A stretch of DNA of 64,000 nt from Heliocidaris tuberculata (GCA_025618425.1 CM046836.1:18618743-18682742), one strand, 5' to 3'. Positions 48,620 through 59,713 are shown, counted from the stretch's first letter. A program made the numbers and translations. The notes: generated by a model not told the origin, from the sequence alone.

Positions 48620-50190
48620 TCTTGACATTCCTATATAGCCAACAGTGTAACCTAGAAAAGTTATTTCTGTTGAAGTTTTTTTGTTGATTCGTGATCGTAA
48701 GTGTTTAAAGATCAATTTTAGCTTTGTTTCCCAAGAGGCAACCTCGAGCAATTTGCATAATTTGCATAAATATAACAGCGACTATTGGTTTACAGATTAT
48801 GCAGCCCAAGACATATTACTCAATATGTACAAAGGGATTTACATACCACAACATAATACAAATCTCGACCAGTGTTGTTTATCTTGAGTAATGATCCTGT
48901 GCTACGACGAGCGAATTAAATATCAGGAAATGATATTAGATCTGCTGAGGGATTTTGCAGGGAATAGAATCCACTTTCGTCACCTTTTGGAAGTGTGAGA
49001 TCAGTTTTAGGTACTAAAGGTCAAGTGAAGGTCAGAATCGTTATAGTTAACAAGTTTTGACATTTATTTGTTGGGTTGATCAAACGGGAAAAGAAAAGAA
49101 TTAAAGCAGGAAAGTATCACAGATTGATCTGAACATCTCTCTAAAATCCCATTCTTTGTGTCCTGATAATGAGTTATGATATTAAAAATTCTACCTTTCT
49201 GACCCAGCATAATTATCGAACTATGACTTAAACCCGACTTTCAATTTGTGACTTCCATCCTAAATTGAAAAGAGAACGCTATCAGAGGAACATAAGATCC
49301 ACAAACCCGTCATAAATGTACTATATATAAGTAGGCCTACGCGGATGTAAAAAATCAACTATAGCAGTAGTTTCACCTTGTAGCACCCCCTTGTGATTGT
49401 TATTGACTGAAAATTTATATTAAAGGAGAATGAAACCCTGGGAAAAATCAATTTCAATGAAAAGAGAGGATAGAGAGAAGCAATTTCAAAAAAGTTCCAT
49501 CAAAATCGGTTACAAAATGCGAAAGTTATGAAAGTTTGAAAAGTCTCAATTTACTTTCTATGGCGATCCTCAAATTGGCAATGTTGCTTCAAAGTGACAG
49601 GTTTAGTAGTACAACTCTCCATATGTTTTGTACACAAAATTTCATATTTTCCCCACTATCTCTCAAGGTGCAGCTTGTCTCCTATGTATTTGACACAACA
49701 TATGTTGAGTTCACAAAAAGACAAGCAGCATCTTTAGAGATAATGGAGAAAAATAAAAATATGAAAAACATATTGAGAGTTGTACTACTAAAGCCTGCCA
49801 TTTTGAAGCAACATTGCTAATTTGAGGATCGCCATTAAGACTTTTCAAACTTTCATAACTTTCTCATTTCGTAACCGATTTTGATGGAACTTTTTAAAAA
49901 TTGCTTCTCTCTATCCTCTCTTTTCATTAAAATAGATATTTCCCAGGGTTTCATTCTCCTTTAAACAAAATAAACACTGTTAGAGATTGGTATCATATTG
50001 CAGTACATAGGTTCCTTCACAAATTTTGCATAAACTGAAACCAGCGATCACTTTTACATTTATGCAAATTATGCAAATTTGCTCAAGGTTGCCCCTTGGG
50101 CAACAAAGCTGAAATTGCTCACGGACCACTTATGATTACAAATTAAAGAAAAAACTTCAACAAAACACTTTTGGCTATATAGGAATGTCA
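48620..50190. repeat. Long inverted repeat (foldback) around a TTAA element
   Basis: The left arm (about 48625-48830) and right arm (about 50000-50190) are inverted copies sharing CTTGACATTCCTATATAGCC, GTTGAAGTTTTTT and TTGCATAATTTGCATAAAT. The TTAA element 49420-49964 sits between them. Confidence 0.7.
49420..49964. mobile_element. TTAA foldback element (AAAGGAGAATGAAACCC family)
   Basis: 545 bp, bounded by TTAA on both sides. Ends AAAGGAGAATGAAACCCTGG and its complement extend as long arms (about 200 bp), including CAAATTGGCAATGTTGCTTC versus its inverted partner. Probably Kolobok- or piggyBac-mobilised; no coding frame. Confidence 0.8.
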
Positions 50191-50257
50191 AGCCGACTAT
50201 AACCTGGTCTTAAAACTTGCTTCGATAACAACAAATAACAACAAATAAATGACTGCA

Positions 50258-50601
50258 TTACTGTTGGCTCAGCCAATTGCGAAACCGGAGGACGGATGCT
50301 GCAGTTACAGATCCTCCTAGTTTGTACACGAGACCCTCTAGAAACTGCCACACTGCCATGCAGTGTGGCTGGTAGTCAACATGCAGTGTGGCTGGTAGTC
50401 AACATCCAGAACAAATATCATCTTGAAGACAATATCTACAGCCGCTTGTACACTCTTGCATGGCACTACCCTGCGCTCCACCACAGCAAAAGATTGCAGT
50501 GGCTTCCATCTGGTTCCTCCAATAAGGAGGACGAAGGGCTGTGACTGTGGATGTTCGGTGTTCACGATGCTGGATGTATAAAACTCCACACTGGTTCCTT
50601 C
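50258..50601 (-). pseudogene. SAM-like gene last exon with frameshifting duplication
   Basis: Begins EGTSVEFYTSSIVNTEHPQS, then FVLLIGGTRWKPLQSFAVVE and FKMIFVLDVDYQPHC. A 23-bp unit at 50360-50382 is repeated at 50383-50405. With it the frame closes at TAG (50338-50340). Counting one unit, the frame would stay open to a TAA at 50258-50260, in a segment of ordinary coding character. Confidence 0.7.
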
Positions 50602-51618
50602 CTGTAAGCAAACAAGTTTAAAAAGTAATGTACACCTTGCAACCAATCTCACCAAAAAATAATTGTTTTGTTACATTATTCAGCTTTTTTACCATATCAA
50701 TTTTGCAATAACTCTACCAAACTAGGAGCTGGGGTCATGAAGGTCACATCATAACCCTAATAGAGCGGTTGAGGCATAATGCCCCCCCCCCCCTTGACCT
50801 TTCGTGTAATAAATTCGCCAACGAAAAAGCTCTCGCCACGACATTTCAAAATTGCTAAAACACAGGATTTCCTGTATAATTTCAAAACAAACTGTTTTCT
50901 GAAAAAAATTCATAAAATGCATGATTATTTTTGCTTTTACAGATTAAAATCAAATTCTAAAAGTCTGATTTCATGCATAAATTAATGACATAAAAGTATT
51001 TTAGAAAATTTAACTATACAATTTCGTAAATTCTGCTGCGGGTGACATGCTTGCCGATTTTCGTTGCCTTCGGACAGTCGACGGCTGAGATCTCAGGGGT
51101 ACCATAATGCCCCCCCCCCCCATAGCATAGACCAAAATAACCCAGCTCTTTTAGGGTTAAAGCTGAAGGCCTCTTCTAGAAGTCCTTGAAATACAAAGAT
51201 AAAGATATGGCATTTTATATACCGCATGTCTAGATTCTAGGCCTCTGATTGGTCAAATCTGCGGGCATGAAATTCACTACGGACTGCCGTGAAAAATGGT
51301 GAAAACTATTGACCTAGCATAGTTCTGCCCGCGCATACAATACAAATTCATGCATGACCTAAACCACAAAATGACTTGGGGGAGGGGGGATAAGGGCCCA
51401 GACAATTTTGTTGCGCAATGCGAACATGCCACACCACTTTCTGACATATCAAAAGGGAAAAAATGAAGATTTTCAAGAAAATAACAATAGATTTGTGTTC
51501 TTTACTTGAATTTCGACAAAAGCCTTGTCTTTTTAGGGTGAAAGAGTTGTGAACCGCAGGCATCGAGTACAAATTAACTTTTTGAATTATCCACTTTTAG
51601 GAATAAACTCTGACTCAC

Positions 51619-51737
51619 CACTTTCCAGTCAATGAAGGACCTTAAAGCCTGCTCAGGTGTGCATCTCCCTCTCATAGTTTTGTTGCGCCCACTAAACAGG
51701 AATGGCAGCAAGTTCAAGGCCAAACCCTGCTGTTCAT
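51619..51737 (-). pseudogene. SAM-like gene exon LLPFLFSGRNK
   Basis: DEQQGLALNLLPFLFSGRNK, TMRGRCTPEQALRSFIDWKV. 'AL-LLP-L---R---' followed by 'EA---F' is typical of this family's C-terminal half (recalled). Donor GTGAGTCA. Confidence 0.65.
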
Positions 51738-52766
51738 CTAAGGAAAAATGATATTAGAAGACATGTAAAAGACATCACAGAGCTTATGTTTGCCAATTCT
51801 GTCATGTTAAAAACTAATTTATTACACACAAATAAGTGAATTGTGACATAACATAAACAATCCTTTACTAAAGATGGTTCCTGAAAGGTCTGAACGTTCC
51901 AATAATTTTAAGTCAGCTGACTCAGCTCATTTCTCACTATGATTGTTCACATCCGAATCATCTTCACATGCAAGGACTGGTCATTGCGCATTTCAAATAC
52001 AGGGTATCTTCTGTCTTTTCCTCAAAGATTATATTTGTATAGTGAAATTATTAATTGTCAGTAAGAGGTCATAACAATTTTCACAATATGGACTGACCTT
52101 GCAAAAACCAAAACCTACATCATCTAGATAACTATTTGGGTTATCCATGAAGAACATTTATGATGCATCTGCAAACATATCTCTACAAATAGACATTTTC
52201 TATTCTGCTTATTTTTTTCCAAATTACCTACTTTGACATGTAGGGGGTTCTGCCCAATGACCCAGTGTGGACACAGGTCCCCCATTCAAACAAACACTTT
52301 CTCTTCCCTTCTTTCCTGATGGATTTATGTATTTTAAACAGCAGTCAAAACATGGAAAATTAAAATTAATGACTTCTTTTTGATGAGTAATGGCTTCTGT
52401 AAAATATCAAAAGGAATGAAAGAATGCCACAACATGTATCAGCTTTTTTTTTTTTCATCACTATTAATTCTGAGGAGAAATTAGAGAGAAACTTACTTAG
52501 TTTTTCATGTAAGATTTTATTGTAATCCTTTTGAATTTTTTGGAAACCATAAAACCAGTTATGGACATGCAGAGAGAAGTAAAATGACTGAATAGTTTTT
52601 GTAGCCACATGAGCTGGAAATTAAACATCACAAATCCTAAAATAAAATACTTGTTTCCACCATGGCAGAAACTGATTACGAGTACGTATATGGATTATGT
52701 AAGGAAAATAGGGTGGATGCACAAACTGTACATGAAAACATGATAAACAGGAAAACAAAATGTTAC

Positions 52767-52935
52767 CTTCTGGAAGGTCAGCAATTTCAACTCCGCACCC
52801 AAGCTTCTCCATCCAATTTCGTGGGACTTCCACATTCCTGACATAATCAAGAATTTTCTGTGTCATCTTTGGCCATTCGACGAGAAAGCGTTTTGAAGCG
52901 TCTTTGGAAATAGTGAGTTCGAAGTCTTGCTCCAC
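52767..52935 (-). pseudogene. SAM-like gene exon, middle
   Basis: VEQDFELTISKDASKRFLVE, WPKMTQKILDYVRNVEVPRN, ending VEIADLPE. Acceptor TTGCTGCAG and donor GTAACATT. Joins in frame to the next exon as LPEDEQQG. Confidence 0.65.
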
Positions 52936-53144
52936 CTGCAGCAAGAAACATGTAAAAGGTAACTTGTTTTGATGATATTGGTCGATATCCTTCATAAATG
53001 GCACTAAAAATGAGACTGCACCTAGCTATGAAGCTTCAAGAATAACCATTAAAACAGTACTTGATATATCCCATTCAGGAGTTTGAACAATGAGACTACC
53101 CCAAAACATTACATCTCCTGCACATCATAAGAAGTAAAACTTAC

Positions 53145-53320
53145 TATCTCGGGCTGCAGCAAATGGGGATATTGGGCAAGAATCTCCAGCACACTTGCTT
53201 TAGAAGTTCGTATCCATGCATGCCTGTTTTTTGCTGTTTGTTTCATCAAAGTGACGATGTCCCCGGTGTTTTGAGTGTGTTTCAAAACATTAATGAGCTT
53301 CTCTTCTTCTTCATCAGACA
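53145..53320 (-). pseudogene. SAM-like gene exon, acidic helical segment
   Basis: SDEEEEKLINVLKHTQNTGD, TKQTAKNRHAWIRTSKASVL-like sequence ending HLLQPEI. Phase 2-in, 0-out, with good splice sites (TTTTTTAG and GTAAGTTT). Helical; no known catalytic motif. Confidence 0.6.
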
Positions 53321-53882
53321 CTAAAAAATGAAAAATAAAATTGACTCGTAACACAAAACTTTGTCATCTCTTCAGCTTTCCGGACAGACGAACGGACAAG
53401 TTTCACAAGCGTCATGGACCTACGGCGTCACAAACAGCTGGGGCATTTTTAGAGCAGAGCTTAGCATGTTTGAGAAAAAGATATCAAAAATATTTTTAAA
53501 ATTTATGAAACGTATTTAGATGTTTGAATAGCAAAATATAAGTTGTATACATCCCTGCACATCAACAGGAATCAACTTGGATTTGGGTTGCAGGGGACCT
53601 TAACGTCCAATTCTGCTCCAATGATTACATCCTGATGTGGCCTAGCTAATCCAGCAATCAATAATAAACTTGGACCCCTATTCTGTGATACTTTATGATT
53701 CATTACTGGCGAGGCATAGTGCAAGCCTATCAATTAGAAATTGAAAAAATATGCATTGCATATTCATAAAATTGCTGGATTATCACTAGTTTTGTTATGC
53801 AACATATCACATATTGTTCCATAATTACAAAGATCAACATTTTTCGCTTTATGATGAATACAAATTTGATATGAAGAATATT

Positions 53883-54145
53883 AAGAGGTGTCATGGCCTA
53901 GTGGATATTTCTTCGAACTGCGGATCACACGTTACGGGGTTCGAATCCCATCTCTGCACTAATGTCCTTTGGCAAGAAATTAGTCTACATTTGCCACTCT
54001 CCACCCAGGTGGAAATGGGTACCTGATATGCTTGAGCGCTATTTACTTTGGAGGCTCGGCTATGACCGGGGTAATAATGTCTAAACGCCATGAGCCTCAC
54101 AACGTCACAAACATGAGCGCTAGACAAATGGCCAATATTATGAAG
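53883..54145 (+). mobile_element. tRNA-derived SINE
   Basis: The RNA polymerase III A box (TGGCCTAGTGG, 53894-53904) and B box (GGTTCGAATCC, 53938-53948) are spaced as in a tRNA. Downstream is CCACTCTCCACCCAGGTGG and AAATGGGTACCTG, a body motif common in invertebrate SINEs. It lies in an intron of the SAM-like gene. Not a functional tRNA, as no cloverleaf closes. Confidence 0.7.
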
Positions 54146-54515
54146 GAGAGAAGTTTTCAGGGTGAAAAAGGAAATTTCAAGAAAAAAAAAATCCCTTCCT
54201 CAGTGGGTAGAGCTGCCAGTGGCAGGCAAAGGGTTAATGAAATGTCATTACTGATTTCTATTACTGACCAGCAAATTATTCTAACAGCGTATTCTTTGAT
54301 CATGTACGAGTGAAGTTTCAGTGACTTAAACTCTGGTGATTCTAAAGATATGATTTTTACCAACCAATAAACTTTGCATTTCAAAAGTTCCTAATCATAA
54401 ATCTTACACATCGTAGCCAGATAATTCAATAAAATCCTTTAAAAACAAATTTGTTGAAAGCAGAAGTGAAAATAGACATGCATATCTGTTTTAGTATTAA
54501 TCCTTGAACACTTAC

Positions 54516-54705
54516 ACACAGCCTCAATAGGTTGGTGACACTTTTGTAGCAGCTTAGGGCATGTGGTGGGAGATGACCTCTTTGGGGGGTGAACCTTCTT
54601 CTTTGGATTGGTTGGACTTTGCTCTTTTCGGCGGACATATCGCAGCCTCTCCTCCAGGCACCCACTTGCTGGTTTCCCTTTCCTGTCCTTGATATACCAT
54701 GCTTC
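54516..54705 (-). pseudogene. SAM-like gene exon with CLEERLRYVRRK
   Basis: 63 codons plus one base, EAWYIKDRKGKPASGCLEER, LRYVRRKEQSPTNPKKKVHP, then a cysteine- and lysine-rich stretch ending PIEAV. Acceptor TTTATGCTGCAG, donor GTAAGTGT. Basic region could contact nucleic acid; that is an inference from composition. Confidence 0.6.
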
Positions 54706-54959
54706 CTGCAGCATAAAATATTTAAATGGGAATACAAAATAAATAAATATATATTTCTTTCATTATTTTGTCCTTATTCCATGGTTAAATTTTTAAGTTA
54801 ATTGCGTCCCATCACCATTCGCCCCCTTTACCAACTTTGTAATATGCCTTGAGTTCAAACACGATATTTGACGGCCTGTATTTTAACAAGTGAATTAGTA
54901 AATTATGCGATGCGTAATATATGTCCCCGCCTGAAGTGTAGATCTGTGGAATGGCGTTA

Positions 54960-55470
54960 ATTTTTGTAATTTCTGATAGATCCTTCTAGATAAATACGAG
55001 AAATGAATTATTAAATTAATATTTTGTAATCATATTGCATTTTTCGTTGATTTTGAATACATTTGCATAATTAAAGAATTTCACAATTCTGTGTAGAAGT
55101 TTGGAAGCCCCCATCAAGCCCTGTCAGATAAAACAAACAGAATCAAAATCCGCTGCGAAATAGAGAAGTAGTATTTTTCACTGATTCTGAATAAATTTGC
55201 ATAAATTTGCATAATCAAATAAATGAATTTCAAAGTTCTGTGTAGAAGTTTTGAAGCCCCCACCAAGCCCTATCAGATAAAACAATCAGAATCAAAATCG
55301 GCCAAGAAATGACAGAGAAGAAGCAAATTTTAACATTTCGAGCACACACGGATGGATGGACAGACATACATACACACGCACACACGTACGGAGCCCGTTT
55401 CATAGTCCCCTCGCGAACTTGAGAAATTGTTAACTGTTCAGAACTAACGAGTAACGTTAATAGTGAAAAA
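54960..55470. repeat. Interspersed repeat with direct internal duplication
   Basis: The block TTCTGTGTAGAAGTTTGGAAGC...CAAGCCCTGTCAGATAAAAC occurs twice (about 55060-55165 and 55200-55310) in direct orientation, followed by ACGGATGGATGGACAGACAT and a CA-rich tail. It occupies the place where the missing SAM exon of the flanking gene would be expected. Confidence 0.6.
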
Positions 55471-55925
55471 ATAATACTATCGACGTTAGAATGAGAAAAG
55501 AATTCCTATTTTGTGAAAGCTGAATATCATTTTGCAAAAATACAAGTGTGCAATCCCACAACAGAAAAATACTGTACACTTACGATTCTAAAGGAAATGA
55601 AAGGTCTAAATCAATCTGAAACATTTCTCCATGATTGCCTATTCCCTTGCTGGTACTGCAGTCGACAGTGTAACGATGCAGGGACCGGGTACCTAAACGG
55701 GTGAGTACCGGTATGTACGCGCATGTCGTCAGGCGCAGCGCTGCATGCAGCAGCATGAGTACAGTACGTACTGCACTCGCAGGGAATTGGCGACCAGGGA
55801 GAATAGCGGGCAAGTTTTGGCGACTTTACTACATTATTCAAAATATTTGGGGGATTGTTACTGCTTCAGATGTATTATAAAAAGTTCATCATTAGAATGG
55901 TATAGTAAATATTCGTTTGGCTTAC

Positions 55926-55989
55926 CTTCAAACACCTTTATGAGGTCTTCGAACCCCCAGTTTCGTAGCCTCTCTGCCACTGCTTCCAT
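55926..55989 (-). pseudogene. SAM-like gene exon 1
   Basis: ATG at 55989-55987, 64 coding bases to a GTAAGC donor, encoding MEAVAERLRNWGFEDLIKVF then E. 'RLR-WGFEDLI--FE' is the first helix of a SAM domain. It ends phase 1; no visible downstream exon starts in the matching phase within 54,706-55,925. Confidence 0.6.
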
Positions 55990-56069
55990 GATGAAAGTAG
56001 AAATATGCAAACGTAAACTGCGACGCGTGGTTCTCGTTTTCTATTGGCTCATTTCATGTCACATGATTA

Positions 56070-56285
56070 AAAGTTTTAACCAACCGTCGAACGGCGGGAA
56101 TACTATATTTTAATTAACCAAGTGCAGCAAACCACGGCACTTTACCGAAATGTTGGTTATTTTTTTAACCAACCAATTGAAACTGGCTTTAACGAACCAC
56201 ATTATCACCAAACCACGGCACTTTACCCAACAGTTGGTTATTTTTTTTAACCAACCAGTTTTAATACGTAAAAATTTTACCAGTG
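56070..56285. repeat. Right subterminal array (AACCAACC)
   Basis: Copies of TTTTAACCAACC and CAGTTGGTTA within about 215 bp of the right end, plus the near-repeated ACCACGGCACTTTACC (twice, in direct orientation). Mirrors the left array. Confidence 0.8.
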
Positions 56286-56362
56286 TTTTTAGAGTGTACT
56301 GCTACTAGAAACTACTACTACTACAAATAATAATAATTGTCATGATATTAATAATAATAATA

Positions 56363-56435
<73 letters not shown>

Positions 56436-57144
56436 TAATAACTATGAAATGAATGATATTTATGATTGATTTTTAAAAAGCCCCTTTCCAGTCGAAGTAT
56501 AGATAAAAAAAGGTTAACAGTGTTTTATTACCACGGTAATTGGAATCACTTACGATTCTGCATTCATATTGCACATTCTCCACCCTACTGGGGAGCATTG
56601 CAGCCAGTCGCCAATTAGCTCACCATTTTACAGATGCAGTTTGATCATCCGTGATCCCCCTCCCCCTCTTTTTATCGTTTCATAATTATTATCGATTGTA
56701 ACGATAATTTATCTTCGTTTTCTGCCTCACGCAGATCAATCATTTTCAAAGTTTAGGCTGACTTTGACGTAATCTTCAAACGATCTCCTCTCAGTCACGT
56801 GATACCTTAGTCAAAAAGATATTTATCATCAATAATTAACTTGATATGACGGTACTCTTGAGTAAAAGTAGAATGACGGACAGAAGTAGAGTTTTGGAGC
56901 AAATTCATGACTTCGAATTTCTGAAACCTTTCTGCGCGCCGTGGTTGAGAAGGAATCTTCAAGCCGTGGAAGTTATTTTAAAAGTAAACTTCCTTTCATC
57001 GTGACAAATTAGTAATTAATGGCTCCAGCTTTGTCGAAAGTGTAATATTTCTGGTCAATTTTCTCATGTTTAGTCTTTCTTCGTTCTATATACTTCACTT
57101 GTAAAATCACTGCATCTGCACGTGCAGTTGATCACACCGGTTAC

Positions 57145-57360
57145 ATTTCGTTTTCCGAAGGTTTGTTACTTAGAAGGTTCTTATTTCAGAAGGTTCGTTT
57201 ATTTCGAAAGTTCGTTACTCCGAAGGTTCATGATTTTAAAAAAATTTTATTAGAACCCTGCATCATTTTTCGGAATTATAAACCTTCGGAGTAATGTAAC
57301 ATATGTTTAGAATTATGAACTCCATTTCATTTTCGTAATTATGAACCCCCTGGTATGGGA
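57145..57360. repeat. CCGAAGGTTC foldback repeat, copy 1
   Basis: Degenerate repeats of TTCCGAAGGTTCGTTA in the left half and CGGAATTATGAACC in the right half. The same family, better preserved, is at 62005-62435. Confidence 0.65.
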
Positions 57361-58398
57361 AAACGATTACCCCATTACCCCTATATGCTAATGTATGAGA
57401 ATTTTCAATTACACATCATGGTATTGAAAATAGTTTGTTTTAGAATCGCTGTTGTAATCGTTTCACAGTTTAAAGACTATACTGCAGAGTGGTAAACGAT
57501 AGCACACTCAAAGGTTACTTGATAGCCGAAAAGTCATTACCCTTTCAATGTTTTTTGTATTTCCATCTGTTTTAATATTTTTCTTGCAATGTGGTCTTAA
57601 TTAACAAGTGATAGTCGTCCTCTTTATATTTGTTTATTATTTAATACTTCCGTATTTCATTGCCTTCTTCTTTGTCTTCTCTTTCTATACACTATACTAT
57701 TAACATCATTAAAGTCACCTTGCTGTATTCAAGTGTATCAACGTCATAATTGGTCAGTAGTCGGTTGTCACTTGCTAACAAATATCATGAACTTCTGAGA
57801 ATGCATGATGACCGTCATTCAGTCTAAAAGTTAATTGGAAGGAATATCATGTGGATGGTGACAGTGTCATGGGATTCTCTCTCTCTATAATTTCTTACAA
57901 AAATCGATCAGATCTCTGATCTGGGTTTTATTTCTAGCACTATAATACTCACATCATCAGTGGTAATAATGGATTGTTGATGCATCTCCGAACCACAGAC
58001 CCAAAGACATATGCACATCGCGCAGCAAACATTGATAATTTATCTGTTTAAAAATGTATCTTTTCTATCATTCGAAGCCAAATTAAAAAACAATAATTTA
58101 ATGTCCATGTCACAATGTTAAGAGTACCTTCAATATAATGATTAACGATAAAATTCAAGTTAAAGTTGTCTGAAGAAAACGAAAACCGCTCAGTAATCTC
58201 AAATAATATTTTCATGTTTGAATCCTATAAGCTCGAAAATGAACAGCTCAGGAAAAAGGCCGGCGAAAACAATATGAAGATAAGGAGAGAATAATTATGT
58301 TAAGTATAATGATCAAGGGAAAAGATATCCCTGGATCCCTCAATGATGCATGTCCATGTGGGGAAGGAGACGTCATGAAGAACTGAAGATGCGGGTTG

Positions 58399-58412
58399 GT
58401 TGCCATAGTAAC
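58399..58412 (+). promoter_or_regulatory. X-box (RFX factor) motif
   Basis: GTTGCCATAGTAAC fits the RFX consensus GTNRCC-N(0-3)-RGYAAC, with a 2-base spacer. RFX factors drive ciliary and sensory-cell genes in animals. There is no neighbouring gene start visible, so function is unproved; it could be a distal element. Confidence 0.4.
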
Positions 58413-58880
58413 TCTGCATCCGCTGTAGATTGAGACAACCCTTCATCGGGATGAGCCTGGCAAGTTCCGCTTAGTAATCGATATCTTTAGGGGTATGATT
58501 CGGAGACAAGTAGCCTAGAATTCTTTTACCTTACATAGTAACTTCACATGTTTTTCGTTGATATAGAATTAATTAAGTCTGAATATCAAATGATAATTTA
58601 TCTTCAATTCACGAAAATGGTGATATGTTTATATTACTTGTTTTTCCACGTATAATGACAAACTCTAGAAACCGTAAATCCCATTACTTCTGTTAAAATT
58701 CAATAAATATTTCGACATAGTGTCACGTTGTTCTTATCAAGCATGGGAGGTTTTCTTTTTTTAAGAAACGCACTCGACATGTCAAAGCAATTATAATCAT
58801 CATCATATAACTTTATATTTGTGACATATGGAACCACAAAGATGTTCATTTTATTATGATGAAAATATGAAAAATGTCCT

Positions 58881-59539
58881 TTAAAGGGAAAGTCCACCGA
58901 TTTGGCCATTCTTCCGGGTATAAGGCTGACCGCGCACCAAGCCCTATATGGTAAGTATCCATATTATTGTTCAGAACCTGAATCATGTGAATTTGATTTA
59001 AATCTGGCACAACTTATTTTTTATATGTCATTTTCAAAATGCATCTGCTCGGTACAGCATGTACGGATGGATGCCATCAAGGTATCATTTAAAAGCATAA
59101 CACTTCTAGGTTATGGAAAATAGATAATTATTGTCATAGAACACATCGTGTGGTCACAATAACCCTTTGTTTTAGGGTTTCGTTTTTTCTGGGACGCACT
59201 AAAACGCTATTGCGATCTATTTCCAAAATCGTATCGCAGTCGATCGTATAATGTGCAGTGGGCTTAAGGTGCATGTTTAATTGAATATTTTCTTTAGAGA
59301 TAATGGAAATTAATAATTTTTTGGATACAGGGCAAATGGGAGAGGAACTCGCAAGATGCGTCACGGAGTCGCCAATTTGTGTTTGATTGATTACATCTTC
59401 AAGTATTCATAACTTTCTCCTTTCTTATCGTATTTTGCTCAAACAATTACTGATCTTTTTTTTTTTTTTTGGGGGGGGGGGGGTAATTATTCTGCTTCTT
59501 TTAACATCAACTTGTAAGAAGGGTAGACTTTCCCTTTAA
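58881..59539. mobile_element. TTAA-type element (AAAGGGAAAGTCCACC family)
   Basis: 659 bp bounded by TTAA; ends AAAGGGAAAGTCCACC and GGTAGACTTTCCCTTTAA. It contains T(14)G(13) near 59,457-59,483 and no transposase frame. A third TTAA-bounded family in this window. Confidence 0.7.
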
Positions 59540-59713
59540 TCTTGGTTTGTTCTGCAGTAAAACTTTAAGCATCTTACATGCCACGGGTTTTTAGAGGGAA
59601 TAGGCAAAGTTAAAACTTTTTCTGCGTTTAACAAAAGTCAGTTTTGGGTATAGTTTTGATATCTAAGACTATAATAATGGGATATGTTTTTCTGTTAACT
59701 CTGGGGTTTTAAA

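Larger units (their letters stand above)
50258..55989 (-). pseudogene. SAM-domain (SAMD3-like) gene, damaged copy
   Basis: A six-exon minus-strand gene inside the TIR unit: 55989-55926, 54705-54516, 53320-53145, 52935-52767, 51737-51619, 50601-50338. The first exon gives MEAVAERLRNWGFEDLIKVF, the start of a SAM domain. Later exons give a basic CLEERLRYVRRK motif, an acidic helical segment, LALNLLPFLFSGRNK and FVLLIGGTRWKP. This order resembles uncharacterised SAMD3-like proteins that are multicopy in fish and echinoderms (recalled, not searched). Phases agree from the second listed exon to the last. The first exon ends in phase 1 while the next starts in phase 0, so at least one exon (rest of SAM) is missing. 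A 23-bp tandem duplication shifts the frame near the end. Confidence 0.6.
45945..56298. mobile_element. 10.35 kb terminal-inverted-repeat unit with palindrome arrays and internal gene
   Basis: The left end reads TACACTCTAAAAA and the right end TTTTTAGAGTGTA, both set in a CTA microsatellite that resumes on the far side (CTACTACTAC before, CTGCTAC and ACTACTACTAC after). Inside each end lie arrays of AACCAAC/GTTGGTT palindromes (45960-46375; 56070-56285). The interior carries a damaged SAM-domain gene on the minus strand and nested repeats (foldback 48620-50190, TTAA element 49420-49964, SINE 53883-54145). Architecture from sequence; mobility is inferred. TA may be a target duplication or part of the end. 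Confidence 0.6.

Noticed and set aside
53883..53960. Possible tRNA gene
   Set aside because: A and B boxes are good but the arms do not close into a cloverleaf, and a SINE body follows.
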